From: Saururus chinensis
Lineage: Eukaryota > Streptophyta > Magnoliopsida > Piperales > Saururaceae
Length of the DNA stretch: 64,000 nucleotides
Assembly (NCBI GenBank): GCA_035235625.1
Contig: CP141141.1
Location: 4,578,968-4,642,967 of the forward strand
Reading direction: 5' to 3'
Shown: positions 46,395 to 57,490 of the stretch, piece by piece
How the letters are laid out: every line of letters starts with the position of its first letter
Position numbering within the stretch: the stretch's first letter is position 1
Notes under the pieces: generated by a model
Told to the model about the DNA's origin: nothing
Seen by the model: only the letters and a program-made list of their open reading frames with translations
Database searches by the model: none
Program-made: the position numbers and the translations under genes

Positions 46395-47430
46395 TAGATT
46401 GATATTTGCGTCAAATTTGTCTTCAAGTTACTCGCTATGTAACTTTTCAGGAAATCCATTTGGCATTATTGTGCTGCTGTATGTGTCCTTGCGGAAGTCG
46501 CTATGCCATCTTATTTTTTAAAGAAACAGAAAAATGTGGTACTTGACGTCTACAAGGTTAAAGACAGACCTGATTGAAAGCTGTCCCCGGAAGTAGAATT
46601 GAATCTTCCCTGAAGTTAGCACGAATCATACAAAGGTATACCCTTCAACTTACAATGTTCTCGTCGGAAAACCATGTTCACATTATATTCGCACAAAGAG
46701 ACATGTTCCACACTTGTAAAATATTTGCCACCACATTGACAAACTGAAGTTCATCTGTATATTAAAATGTATTTATCAAGCAATAGAAGGTTTTACGTTA
46801 TTTTCAGCCTTACATGCTCAATTATTTTTTGCTTTTTACAAACATTTTAAAGCGTTTAAGCTAGTATAGCTGCACCAACCGTAGCAATGAAGTCATGTTC
46901 CATGAGCACTTTGGAAGGTACTTTTCTCTTATAAATGTAAAAACTCATTCTCAATACTACTTTTCGCTAGAAGCATTTGCAATTCGAAACAGAGATACGA
47001 GTAAGACATCAGCATCGCCAAACATAAATAGTCATCACCACAAATTACTTCCACAAACAGATGGATGAGAGGTGCAAAGAATCACCTAGAATTTGTCAAT
47101 GTAGATTAAATACATTACGCAAGCATCATGAAAGTTTGGCCTTATTTTTCTGAATGAAATAACAATTTAACAGCACAAAATAGGAGATGTAATTAAGTAA
47201 TCTGAATTTTCAAAATTTGTCTAAAACATCTCAAGCAGCCCTTTTTTTTCACTCCAGGACAGATAACCAATAATTTGAAGCAAACTGAATCAACCTGCTG
47301 CTCAAATGCAACTCGTGCTAACCATAAAAACTAAGTAAAAAAAGTCATATAAATAGGAGGCATTCTGTTGCGATCCTTACGGTTCAACTTGTCTGCAATA
47401 ACATAGTTTAATTGTCTTCAATTCAACACC
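46395..47430. other. Intergenic, 3' side of the tRNA methyltransferase gene
   Basis: AT-rich, no coding signal. The part next to 47430 is likely the 3' UTR of the minus-strand methyltransferase gene. Confidence 0.45.
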
Positions 47431-48228
47431 TCATTTTTCTGCACCAACTCCCTGACCACGTCTAAAAATGGCTAGAAATGTCTGCCCCCCATTTCTGGAA
47501 ACCTTCTGCCCCTCTTCAGTTGCAGAAGTCAATAGCTTCACCACTGGGTCTGCATCAAGTTCCTGTGATGGTACAGCTTCAAAGAGAGGATGGCCCTCTA
47601 AGCAAGATCTCATCCATTCCCCAAGCTCTTCAACATCTGTCACAGTATATATAATTCCTCCTATTTTCAGTGTATACGCGTATTCATCAAGCAACTGTGG
47701 GCTAATCACTCTCCTTCTGTGGTTTTTCTCCTTGAAATGAGGATCGGGGAAAAGGAAGAACATCTTAGACAACTGGCCCTTCTCGAAGTAATTGGGAATA
47801 TATTTCATGGAATTGGTCCTAACCACAGAGACGTTTTGGTACCGACCTGGGTTTGCTTCCCTAAGGGCTAGAATCCGTTCTTTTACATATTCAGTTACCT
47901 TATCTCTGATCTCCATTCCAATCATCAGAGTGTCAGGGAAAATGGTTGAGAGCTGGACCAGTAAACCACCAAAACCACAGCCTATATCAGCAAATCGAAC
48001 TTTGGGCAATGTTTTTAGAGTTGAAGGATATGCAGCAGATGGGTTGGCCCCATTAATTTTATCAACTTCTGAAGGAAAGAAGTCTGGAAAATGGGCAGCA
48101 TAATCAACATGAGCAGGACTGATTGGGACAGGAAAGTGGGAATCACTGAGGGGATTGCTGTGAGCCCGTGCTCGGTAAAACCGCTTCCTTGGTAAACGAG
48201 CTGAATGGCGCTTTGTGTTTGTTGACAT
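47431..48228 (-). CDS. tRNA (guanine-N7-)-methyltransferase (TrmB/Trm8/METTL1)
   Basis: SAM-dependent enzyme that makes 7-methylguanosine at position 46 of tRNAs. In eukaryotes it is the catalytic subunit (Trm8/METTL1) working with a WD40 partner (Trm82/WDR4). It has 265 codons with no intron in the coding part. A basic start, RLPRKRFYRARAHSNPL (11-27), matches the eukaryotic family. The SAM-binding loop DIGCGFGG is at 81-88 and the acidic GMEIR at 104-108. The family signature FLFPDPHFKEKNHRRR is at 158-173, and TDVEELGEWM and the C-terminal TFLAIFRR are present. I chose the ATG at 48228-48226 (MSTNTKR). The frame stays open 8 codons upstream but has no ATG there. Length is normal for plants and no defect is seen. 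A GC-rich block at about 49450-49640 may be a 5'-UTR exon. Confidence 0.95.
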   Translation of the reverse strand: MSTNTKRHSARLPRKRFYRARAHSNPLSDSHFPVPISPAHVDYAAHFPDFFPSEVDKINGANPSAAYPSTLKTLPKVRFADIGCGFGGLLVQLSTIFPDTLMIGMEIRDKVTEYVKERILALREANPGRYQNVSVVRTNSMKYIPNYFEKGQLSKMFFLFPDPHFKEKNHRRRVISPQLLDEYAYTLKIGGIIYTVTDVEELGEWMRSCLEGHPLFEAVPSQELDADPVVKLLTSATEEGQKVSRNGGQTFLAIFRRGQGVGAEK

Positions 48229-49440
48229 GGAGATTATACCAGAAGCCTCCAATCAGAAAAACAATAAATGAATCCAAGTTCCTCAAAGCATCAGATGGCT
48301 ACTTTCATAGCTCCTCATTTATTTGTGCTTTTGCTGAAAGTATACACAGTACTAAGAAGAAGAAAAAAAGAGGTGGGTAATTGAAATTTAATTTCACTAA
48401 TTATACTTGTCAAAACATCTCATAGTTCAACAGATAAATCAAATTTTTATTTCTTGAATAGTGACTCAGATTTTAAAAGGCTGCAAGAAGATTTAAAGGA
48501 AGTGTGGGCAATAATCTCGGATGTAAATTAAAACACTGAAAGAAACCCTGTAAGAAGATGAATTTTTAGGCAATCACTCTTTGGTCAGTTTTTTACAAAT
48601 GTTGAAAAGAGGAAACAGAGAAAATGATTTACCAGGTCGAGCAGAGATGCCCTGTCCCTATGTTCTGTATCCTATTTCCAACAATTAATATCGTTGATAA
48701 AAGAAATAAGAAAATTAATGATCGCCTTTACATATTAAAAAAAAGAAAGAAATATGTCACATCACCAAACCCTAATTAAGACAATTGGAAGCATTGACAA
48801 GAGACAATATCAAAAAAGAAAATCTAAACTTTAGACTAGTTTTACTTTTGCACAATATTATTCATAGGGCTTCTTGTGCGTCGGCCATGTCAGTAAAAGA
48901 AGTCTCGGGAATTTGAATTGTCTTGTATAGCAGTTAAGCATTCTCATCAAAGGGATCATCATAAAAACTTTTCACTCGTAACAATTGAGAGATATAATGT
49001 TCGAATTTTTGCTGAATTGTCCCTTGAACTCCTATACAAAACAAAGCAACATAGACTACAACCGCAATCAACCTTTAAACCAAGCTGCCACTTTCACATT
49101 TGATTTATGATTTAGGCAGAGACTCAAGGCACTAAAGATGGGCAAATACACAGCTCCACAGGCAATAGACCGAGCACACTGTAAACAACAATAAATGTGT
49201 TCGCTGACGCATATCATCGAACACGTATCACCATCGCTAATCGACAATGAAATATGATATTTGTTCCCTCAAATCAGCAGCTTATCCACTCGGCCGTGCC
49301 CCTATTTACATAAAACATTCAAGCTTGCGCAGAAATCATTTGGGTTCTTTTTTGGGTACATTAAATAAGCACCGAGTTGAGAAAAACATGGTCATTCTAC
49401 AAGCAAGAACAGAAGCAGCAGGAGAAAGGGGAGAAGCAAA
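48229..49440. other. Upstream of the methyltransferase, possible 5'-UTR intron
   Basis: AT-rich with short frames only. If the GC-rich block at 49450-49640 is the first exon of the minus-strand gene, most of this stretch is intron. Confidence 0.4.
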
Positions 49441-49449
49441 ATACCAGGG

Positions 49450-49640
49450 ATAGCGGCAATGGCTGCGGCGAACCAAATGTGGGGAAGGAGGGCCAGCAAC
49501 GCGAGGAGTGGCCGGGGTTGTTTTTCCGTTCTCCTCCCCGGTTTTGTTTTGAGCTTCTTTCGCAATTGCCCAGGTTGAGGGCCGGCGTATGGCAGCGCCA
49601 CAGTCATCGCTGTTCACACTTCACACCCAGTTTGTGAAAA
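49450..49640 (-). other. Possible 5' exon/promoter of the methyltransferase gene
   Basis: A GC-rich island in AT-rich flanks. On the minus strand GCCGCTATCCCTG is followed by GTATTTTG, a possible splice donor. Minus-strand frames here (for example 49392-49607, with a long Leu-rich hydrophobic end) match no family I know. I prefer a non-coding 5' exon, but an N-terminal extension of the methyltransferase cannot be excluded. Confidence 0.35.
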
Positions 49641-50478
49641 GACAAATATAGCCATGCTCAGGTAGAGGATATTTTGTGAGGCCCACATAGGGCCCACATA
49701 TCCCACTCCCATCACGGTGAGGTGTATTTAGGGGTTATTCTGTGTATTGAATTATTAAAATTATATTTATGTGTAAAAATAAATTAAAAATTTTGTATAA
49801 AAGTTAATTTTAAGCCGTTTCGAGTCGGAATCGGTCAAAATTATTAAATTAGGTAATTTTGTCGATTTTGATACCTAACCCTAGTTTAAAAATTATAGAT
49901 TATGTTATTTTTTAACGGTTACTTCTTGTATCGATTTAAGTCTAAAAAAATATATTATATAGGTGAGGTCTATTTTAAAATTTTAAAATTGCATACCTTT
50001 GTAAGATTTTATTTGATAGAGCTCAAATTTATGAGCATAATAGTACTAAGATTGTGCATATTTGAATTCGAAAGAGAAATATATTAATTTAAAATTTTAA
50101 ATTTGGGTTTGATGTGACCTTCAAATTTATTCTAAAAAATTTTATTACCTATTGTTATTTACATTTGGCGGTGAATTTTTGAAATTAACTCCAAAAAATT
50201 ATATTTTTATTTCCGAAAAATTTAATACCTAAATATACACTTAGAATATGAAGAATTTTCTTGTGCGAAATTTTGTTTGTAACTTAGAAAGTTGCGGTGT
50301 TTTTGTTGGGCCGTCGGATTTGATTTACGGCCTACAACAAGGCTCAAAGGTAGGTAACATGTTTCCAAATTTACCCTTGTATCCCAAATAGAAGAGAATG
50401 AGCCTTCTCTCATAAGTTTTCTCTTCTCATTCGCTCATCATGGCTGCATCCTTGCCCTATCATGCCTTTCTGTTGCAC
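49641..50478. other. Intergenic, no gene recognised
   Basis: AT-rich. TGTGAGGCCCACATAGGGCCC at 49675-49695 looks like a transposon or LTR edge, but no partner end was found. Confidence 0.4.
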
Positions 50479-50692
50479 TATTGTCCTCTCTATAACCCTT
50501 ACTATTGTACTCTATTAGGCACTTACTATTGTCTCTATAACCCTTATTAGGCACTTACTATTGTCTCTGTAGGTCTTCATGGCATCCACATCCAGTGCAC
50601 TTACTATTGTCTTCTCTATAACCCTTATTATCATACTCTATTAGGCACTGACTATTGTCTTTATAACCCTTATTATTGTCCTCTATATATCT
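50479..50692. repeat. Degenerate tandem repeat
   Basis: Repeated blocks of ACTATTGTC, CTCTATAACCCTTATTA and ACTCTATTAGGCACTTACTA in varying order, at least five copies of the ACTATTGTC block. Higher-order shuffling suggests repeated slippage. Confidence 0.82.
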
Positions 50693-52061
50693 ACTTTATA
50701 ATTATTGATGTGACACTTGGTGTTTTTATGAAAAAATATAACCTTTAATTTTTTTTAAATTAGCTAAAAATAATTGAAAAGTGACCATTGAACTATTCTA
50801 AAAAATTACTTGTATAAAAAAAGATAGAATTAGAAAAAACTTGCACAATTTTTTAAGCAATCATACTGTATAGCAAATTAGAGTTGTGCAATATAACGTT
50901 AGTCACAGTGTGCTAGTATTTAGTACATTGTGACATATTTATTAGTATTTACAATATTATCAAACAAATAACGGGTAACAAAAATCATTTTTCCAAACCT
51001 GTCCCAATTACAAAGCGATTGTGTTAAATTACATGTCTACTTAGCCTATGTGTAATTTTACCCATCCTATTTAATTTTATAATAATACAAATTAGGTGGT
51101 AGAGTAGGTAAACAATAAGTATTGGTGGTCCTACTCTTAGATCCCCAAATTCATTATTGCCTTGTACCGAAGTATGTACTAGGTAGTTAATAAATTCATT
51201 AAATATTAGCGTAAGTAGAATCTCAAAGACCCATTGAAAACTATGTAAAGAAAATGTTTCCATAAGGAAGGTTACAGGAAAACAATGTTGCATGCTTTGT
51301 CTAGTTCTCCAAGTTAAAAGAATAGTTGATGATTTTTTATGTATTTTTTTGAATAAAATTTGAATAACAAATAGAACACCATATGGATATCCTATTTATT
51401 GTTAAAAAACTTTCATAAATATGATTTAAAAAATGCTACAGATTCTTGCACTCAATGATGCTTGTGTAGTGCTCCCCATGATCATAAAAACATAGGGCCT
51501 GATTTGTTGCACAGGCTTTGCTCATAGAGCAATTTCTCCCTTGAAACCTCCACAGGTTTATTTGACTAGAAGATAGCATTTGTGCTTTATGAAATAAGAT
51601 AAAATATGTTGGAAAAAACTATATTTAAGAATTTAAATAAAAATAAAATTTTGTAAAAAGAATAAATTGTTCAAGAAAAATAGTTGCAGGTAATCATTTG
51701 AAAAATAAATTAGATTTTTTAGCATAATAGTATATGTTAAAGAAAAATAATTATAAGTAAGTATTTAAATAATAAATTAGATTTTATAAATAATTATTTA
51801 TGTTTAGGGTTATCCTAATAAAAACTACTGGGGATATGTATTTTCTTGTCACCACCCTTGGATAAAGAACATGGAAAAAGATATGTATGATATTTGTTAG
51901 TTCCTTAAATCGCCACCCTTGGCACCAGTCATATAGGAAACACCAACATTCGATCTTTCTTATGTGTGTTTGCTCTTATCGTTCGATTTGTTCTATCATC
52001 TTTTACAGCAACAATGCTTCCACCTCTTGCATACCCAAATCATAATTTCCGAGCATGGGAG
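50693..52061. other. Intergenic, no gene recognised
   Basis: Very AT-rich, no coding signal. Confidence 0.5.
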
Positions 52062-52310
52062 TAACTACAAAGTTCTATTATTAGCCATGTTTTTCAAAGC
52101 GTTGCAAAAAAATTAATATTAGCAAAACAAGAATAGAGTGTCGCTAATATCATATTATTAGTGACACTTTCAGATATGTGTCGCTAATGAGCAATTGCCA
52201 CGAAACTATTATCGATGATTTTAGTGACGTTTTTCAAGTGTTACTAATAATCATTAACGACGCTTTGGAGACTATTAGCGTTGCTAATAATCTTTTTTGT
52301 TATATATAAA
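52062..52310. mobile_element. Relic of the same CACTA family
   Basis: About 250 bases with GTGTCGCTAATA, TTAGTGACACTT and TTAACGACGCTTTGG palindromic motifs identical in style to the 11.8-15.9 kb element. The left edge TAACTACAAAG resembles a decayed CACTACAAA end, and the right edge TTTTTTGTTATA matches the reverse complement of the family's CACTATAACAAAAAA minus its last bases. No target duplication is visible. Probably a heavily deleted copy. Confidence 0.7.
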
Positions 52311-52440
52311 ACTACCAAACTTGAGTTAATAGATAAACCAGTCCCCTGGCGCATAGCTCAATAAATCCTACAAACAAGATCTTAAATTGATCCAGGAATT
52401 ACAAGTTGTAACAATATCTTATGAAACATAATGTATAATA

Positions 52441-52765
52441 CTCCCTCAGTCCTAAATTAATAGTTTTATTTGACAAAAAAAATTCTTTCATATTAATAAC
52501 TTTATTTTATTAAATTTAAGCATTTGGGTACCCAAAAAGAGTATATATCATAAGCTTCTTTTTCCCTTTTTTTTATATAAGTTTTATTATTTAATAAAAA
52601 TTACTCCCTTTGTTCTATATTAATAGCTATATTTAAAAAAATAATAATATTTATTTAATAATAAAATTCAGTATAAGAGAAGAAAAAATAAGCTTATGAT
52701 ACTTTTTTTAAGGTACCCAATTATTTAAATTTAACAAAATAAAGCTATTAATTTAGGACACTGAG
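52441..52765. mobile_element. Stowaway-like foldback MITE A, 325 bp
   Basis: Left arm CTCCCTCAGTCCTAAATTAATAG; right arm, reverse complement, CTCAGTGTCCTAAATTAATAG; TA on both sides. Long internal arms also pair: GGGTACCC...CATAAGCTT near 52527-52556 with AAGCTTATG...GGTACCC near 52690-52720. Confidence 0.8.
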
Positions 52766-52861
52766 TAATTAATATAAAATATATTTTTTTAAATGAAGCT
52801 ATTAATTTAGGACAGTAAATTTTTTTTTTAAAATATAGCTATTAATATAAAATAGACGGAG
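52604..52861. mobile_element. Stowaway-like MITE B ends, overlapping A
   Basis: Left end CTCCCTTTGTTCTATATTAATAGCTAT (about 52604) pairs with a right end whose reverse complement is CTCCGTCTATTTTATATTAATAGC (to 52861); TA on both sides. Its left end is inside element A and its right end is outside, so simple nesting does not explain it. A third end-like motif, GCTATTAATTTAGGACAGTAAAT, lies at about 52797-52820. Confidence 0.65.
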
Positions 52862-53329
52862 TACTACCCAAAAAAGTTAATCATTTTATATTAACAAATA
52901 AGATATGTTGAAACAATCATAACTAAGTACATTAATAATGAATTGGAAAAGCGTTGTTTTTCCGGGTTTGAAAACACATCGAACCCGACTGGTAGAACTG
53001 GACTAAATGCTTAAATGCTATGTAAAGAGGTTTGCAGTAACCAAAGAAAAAATTTACAAAGTGAGTATCGTTTTCTGGCAGTAACTTCTCGTCTTTCATT
53101 CAAGAAGTTTTCAAGAAAGAATCGATTTCGTGTAGATTTTCTAGATGTTAGATTGTGGCTTTGGTTTTTTCTACCATCAGAGTGGTGCAAGTAGTGAGAT
53201 GACAATGAACAGTTTGCAACTAATGGACGTGAGCTGTTCTTAAAAATGGTGTTACACGTGAAATTTCAAAATGCAAATTATTTTGATAGCAGGTAGAACT
53301 ATACTGTTCAACCAATGCTTATAAATTCC

Positions 53330-53336
53330 CAATTAC
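53330..53336 (+). promoter_or_regulatory. TATA box of the terpene synthase gene
   Basis: TATAAAT 67 bases upstream of the ATG at 53397, consistent with a short leader. Confidence 0.6.
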
Positions 53337-53396
53337 GAGGGCTGCACCCTAGTTCATTTCACAGGTTTGTTTCTTCTTTTAACTTCGTCCACACTC

Positions 53397-55810
53397 ATGG
53401 CCACTTGTTTAGTAAATGCCAACTCTGGTCATAAACCTTCCACTAAAAAGGAGATCGCTCGCCGTGATGCAAAATATCATCCTTCGATTTGGGGTGATTA
53501 CTTCATCGAATTGTTGAAAAAGGCGACTGTAAGTTCAGCCCTCAAAATTGAATGCAACGCTAGTTGCTTATCTGAGTACCATGGCATGTTTGTTTTAAAA
53601 TTGTTACCCATGTATAGGAGCCGCCATCATCAACACTAGAAAGGATCGAAAAACTGAAAACAGAAGTGAGGAAGCTGCTACAGAAAGCCACTGATACACT
53701 TGAAAATATGAGTTTGATTGACATGATACAGAGAACAGGAATTGGATACCATTTTGAGACGGAGATCATGGAAGCGATGAAGCGGATTTATGAAGCCAAT
53801 ACCAGTTCCTGCAATGCAAGCTCTGATCTTCCCGAGGTTGCCTTGCGTTTTCGATTGCTAAGGAAGCAAGGCTACAATGTATCAACAGGTTAGTGACCAT
53901 GTTGGTCATATAAGCATGCAGGGGGTCCATGATGATGGATAGTATTTCTCTTCTTATTTACATCAAAATCTGTTAGTCACAATCTTCGTGGAATTGGCCC
54001 CAACTTGTTCTTGCAGATGTGTTCAAGAGGTTTATAGACAACTCAGGAAAATTCAAGGAGAGCATAACCGGTGATGTAAGAGGCATGCTAAGCTTATACT
54101 ATGATGCAGCATATCTAAGTGTTGTGGGGAAAGTGACACTTGATGAAGCTCTAGCCTTCATCACTGAAAGGCTTAAGGCAGCATTGCCACAACTAAAGGG
54201 TTCCCTTGCCCGACAAGTAGAGTTTGCACTTGAGATACCATTACAGAGGTGCACAGAAAGGCTGAAAGCAAGGTGCTCTATCTCATGCCTTGAGGAAGAG
54301 GATAGCAGGAATGATATTGTACTAGAGCTTGCAAAGTTGGATTTCAATCTGTTACAAGCCCTTCACCAGAAAGAGCTAGCAGAGTTCACAAGGTAACAAC
54401 GTATTGCAACGTTGCACTACATGCTCAATTGCAAGAGGAGACCATTTTCCTTTTGATAAATAAAACCCAATGCGTTTTCTTTCTGTTTTCAGGTGGTGGA
54501 GGGGGTTTGGACTTGCTAATTAATCAACTTCCCTTTATTAGGGACAGAGAAGTTGAGTTATACTTTTGGGTACTGGAATCACTTTCTGAGCCAAAGTACG
54601 CAAGAGCAAGGGAAATGATGGCAAGGACTATCATACTGACATCAGTTATGGATGACATTTATGATGTATATGGCACACTTGAGGATCTCCAACTCTTCAC
54701 TGATGCAATTGAAAGGTTGTAGCTTTCCTACTATATCCTTCATTATAGATGAATGATCATCTTAATTCTGAGAATATTTTATCTTCTATTAGATGGGACA
54801 TCCAAGCCGGCAACCAATTGCCAGACTACATGAAGACAGCTTATCATGCTCTTATTAAGACCTTCAGTGGATTTGAGGATCTGCTGAAACCAGAAGAGAA
54901 ATACCGTCTTAGCTACTTGAGAAAAGCAGTATACAAACAATGAAGCCTTTGCACATGATATTTAGCTAATTTATATGCAAGTCTGATCCATTCATAAAAT
55001 TTTACTTAAAACGATAAACATTGATAAATCATCAGCCTTATTACCAGGGACATACTTTTCGGAGATTTTTGTTTCAAAAAGTAGTCTTATTATTAGTCTA
55101 TTGTGACATGATTTGATTAAAAACGTGATGTTCTTGAGTTATTTCCATGGCAGATGATTGCAATAATTAAAACATACTTTGTGGGAGCACAATGGTTTTA
55201 TTCGGAATATATTCCGACATTTGAAGAGTACATGGACAACGCAATAGTAAGTTGTGGTTATCCTTTGCTGAGTGCGACTTCCTTTGTTGGACTAGATGAA
55301 ATTGCGACCAAGCAAGTCTTCGAATGGGTGATAAAAATACCCAAGATTGTTGGCTCAGCATCCATGATATGCAGACTTAGAGATGACATTGTTGGGCACA
55401 AGGTAATGTATAACTGTTCATTACATGCAAAACATCAACAAAAATGATCATGACTGCTGCAACTTAGCATGCTGTCTGTGTGATACATACATATTTTCTA
55501 TAACATTTTTTATCAGGATGAACAAGAGAAAGGAGATAATGCTACAGGTGTAGAGATCTACATGAGGGACCATGGATGCACAGAAGAAGACGCATATAAG
55601 GTACTCCAGGCCATGGTGGATACTGCATGGAAGCAGGTGAATAGTGAATTTCTCCATGACACTTCTGTCCCAAGGGCAATACACATGAGGGTGGCTGGTC
55701 TAGCTCGCATCATTCAGATCTTGTACCAATACCGTGATGGTTACGGTGACTCTAGTCATGAGACCAAGACGCGCATTGATTCGGTGCTTGTTAATCCAAT
55801 CCCTGTCTGA
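53397..55810 (+). pseudogene. Sesquiterpene-synthase-type gene (TPS-a like), 7 exons, 4-bp frameshift
   Basis: Class I terpene synthase, cyclising farnesyl diphosphate or similar in the cytosol. Exons: 53397-53528, 53618-53888, 54017-54392, 54493-54715, 54793-54928, 55154-55402, 55517-55810. Phases match and the layout is the standard seven-exon plant form. It would be 558 aa without the defect, with no plastid peptide. RRx8W is at 22-23/32, LQALHQKEL and RWW bridge exons 3-4, RDR is at 54540-54548 and DDIYD at 54651-54665. The second metal motif reads DDIVGHKDE, with Gly in place of Ser/Thr. In exon 4, TAAT is doubled (54517-54524), producing a TAA stop and a shift after GFGLAN; the frame for QLPFIRDRE resumes 4 bases later. 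No nearby alternative acceptor seems to restore it. It is otherwise intact, so loss is recent or a sequencing error. The product cannot be predicted. Confidence 0.9.
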
Positions 55811-57309
55811 GCAGCATCTATTGGACATTTGATAATAATAGGAAGCATGCATCTACGTTACTTGTTCATCATTTAAAAATTTTCAATATTTTAAGCATTC
55901 AACTGCCAAATGAATGTATACGAGCAAACTTCGGTTAAGGACAAGAGTTCTGATGGGACGCTTTGCTGTTGGTTAAATGCGTACGTATTCCTTGGTGCGT
56001 CCACATCCATTTGAGGTAGCATGGCGTTATTTGTTATATATATTAGAACGCAGCTATAAATACTTCTCAGTACCAGTTGCAGAGAAAAAAAGTGGGTAAT
56101 TTTATGTTTCTCCTGTGTACCCTATCTGCGGTTTTTATGCCAGTGCCCCAAATAAACCTACGGAATAATGAACTGTCATGACGTACACAATAGAACATTT
56201 TCCTACCAAGAACCTTATCCTCCATGGAATTTAATGGGCTCCTCCACCCTTCCGCCTGCCTGCTGCTCTTGGGTTCAGCCTCTCAGTAGAAACAGCCTGC
56301 TTGTTTGTTACTATTTTTTCCACCCTGGTCTACTATTCTATTCTAGGCTCTACCGTAATCAGCCGGGCTGCTCTCCCGCTCCACCCTTCGGGCAGAAACA
56401 CCCTTCTCGCCGGCTCTGCCATGTGCTCCTCTCATAACGACCCTTCTACCCTCGAGGCTCCAACTTGCTCCGCCCTCTGCTTGGCACCGTCGTGTTTCAC
56501 CCTTTCTAAGCCAGTGGCGCCCTTGTCCCAACACTATAAAGCAATAGCCTTCTTTGGCATTGAAAAGTCCAACCTAACACTTTTTATTTTTTTGGATGAT
56601 GCTTTAGAACCATTTTCTATCAGCTTTTTATTACTTGCATATAAATCTTATTTAGTTAGGCAATTCAAATCAAAACACTCGTTTTATTTCAAAAATACTT
56701 TTAACTACATTTGACTCGTTTTTACTTTTTAACCATTTTATACTTAACTCTTTTCACGATGAAGGTTAGACTAAAAATATATTAAAAAAAATAAAAATAT
56801 TATAAATTGATATTTTTACCTTTCTCATATATCTTGTTATAATATTTTTATTATTTTTTCTTTATATATATTATCTTTTCCAATCAAACTCCCTTCTCCT
56901 CTCACCATAATAGCCCTTTTATATATTTTTTTCTATCTTCTGTGCTTAATTCTCTTCCCTTTTTTTTTTATTTTTTCTAACTCTCTTCACTTTTTTGCAT
57001 TTTAGTTAAATATTTTTTAACTTCTCTTTTAACTATAATCACCATTGTTAGTCATTAATGACCATTCTCGTCTACTATCGATGAGCACTCTCCTTCACTT
57101 AATCCCTTTTCTTCTAATTATTTAAAAATAAAATATATATATTTTTATAACATAAATAATATATAATACAATAATTACCTAAATAAAATTTTTAAAATTT
57201 TTTTAAAAAAAATTAATTTTCTATAATATGTAAGCAAACATAACCCGTTTTTATTTTATTTCTCAAAAAATAATTATAACCCGGAGCATGACACAAAGCG
57301 TCGTCCAAA
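55811..57309. other. Intergenic, no gene recognised
   Basis: The first 150 bases are probably terpene synthase 3' UTR. 56168-56540 is GC-moderate with short frames in several phases but no domain. The rest is AT-rich. Confidence 0.45.
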
Positions 57310-57490
57310 CTCCAAACATAGATTTGTGACGGACACAAGCCGGTGGGTGCCAACGAGCAACCACACTGACCCGAAGCCTCTCTCGTTCAAACCCCCCACT
57401 TTTCTTCCACATTTTCCCCTCTCCCGTGGATTTGGACCCGCCTCCTTCCCGGCGTTCTTCGCCTGCGGCGGCGATTTGAAGCTAGATCAG
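57310..57490 (+). other. Probable 5'-UTR exon of the CRM-domain gene
   Basis: A GC-richer, C/T-rich block after AT-rich intergenic DNA, ending GCTAGATCAG before GTGAGGAC, a good splice donor at 57491. The next exon with coding potential on this strand starts at 61938 after TTTTGCAG. The link between them is inferred from the absence of other exons; the transcription start is unknown. Confidence 0.5.

Noticed and set aside
48229..48252. Eight-codon upstream extension of the methyltransferase
   Set aside because: It begins with TTG, not ATG; the first ATG at 48228 matches the family start.
49392..49607. Leu-rich minus-strand frame that could be a small membrane protein
   Set aside because: The hydrophobic part comes from a CTT/CTC-rich stretch; no conservation is recognised, and a non-coding 5' exon is simpler.
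54429..54722. 97-codon frame spanning terpene synthase intron 3 and exon 4
   Set aside because: Its first part is intron translation; it only appears open because of the 4-bp shift in exon 4.
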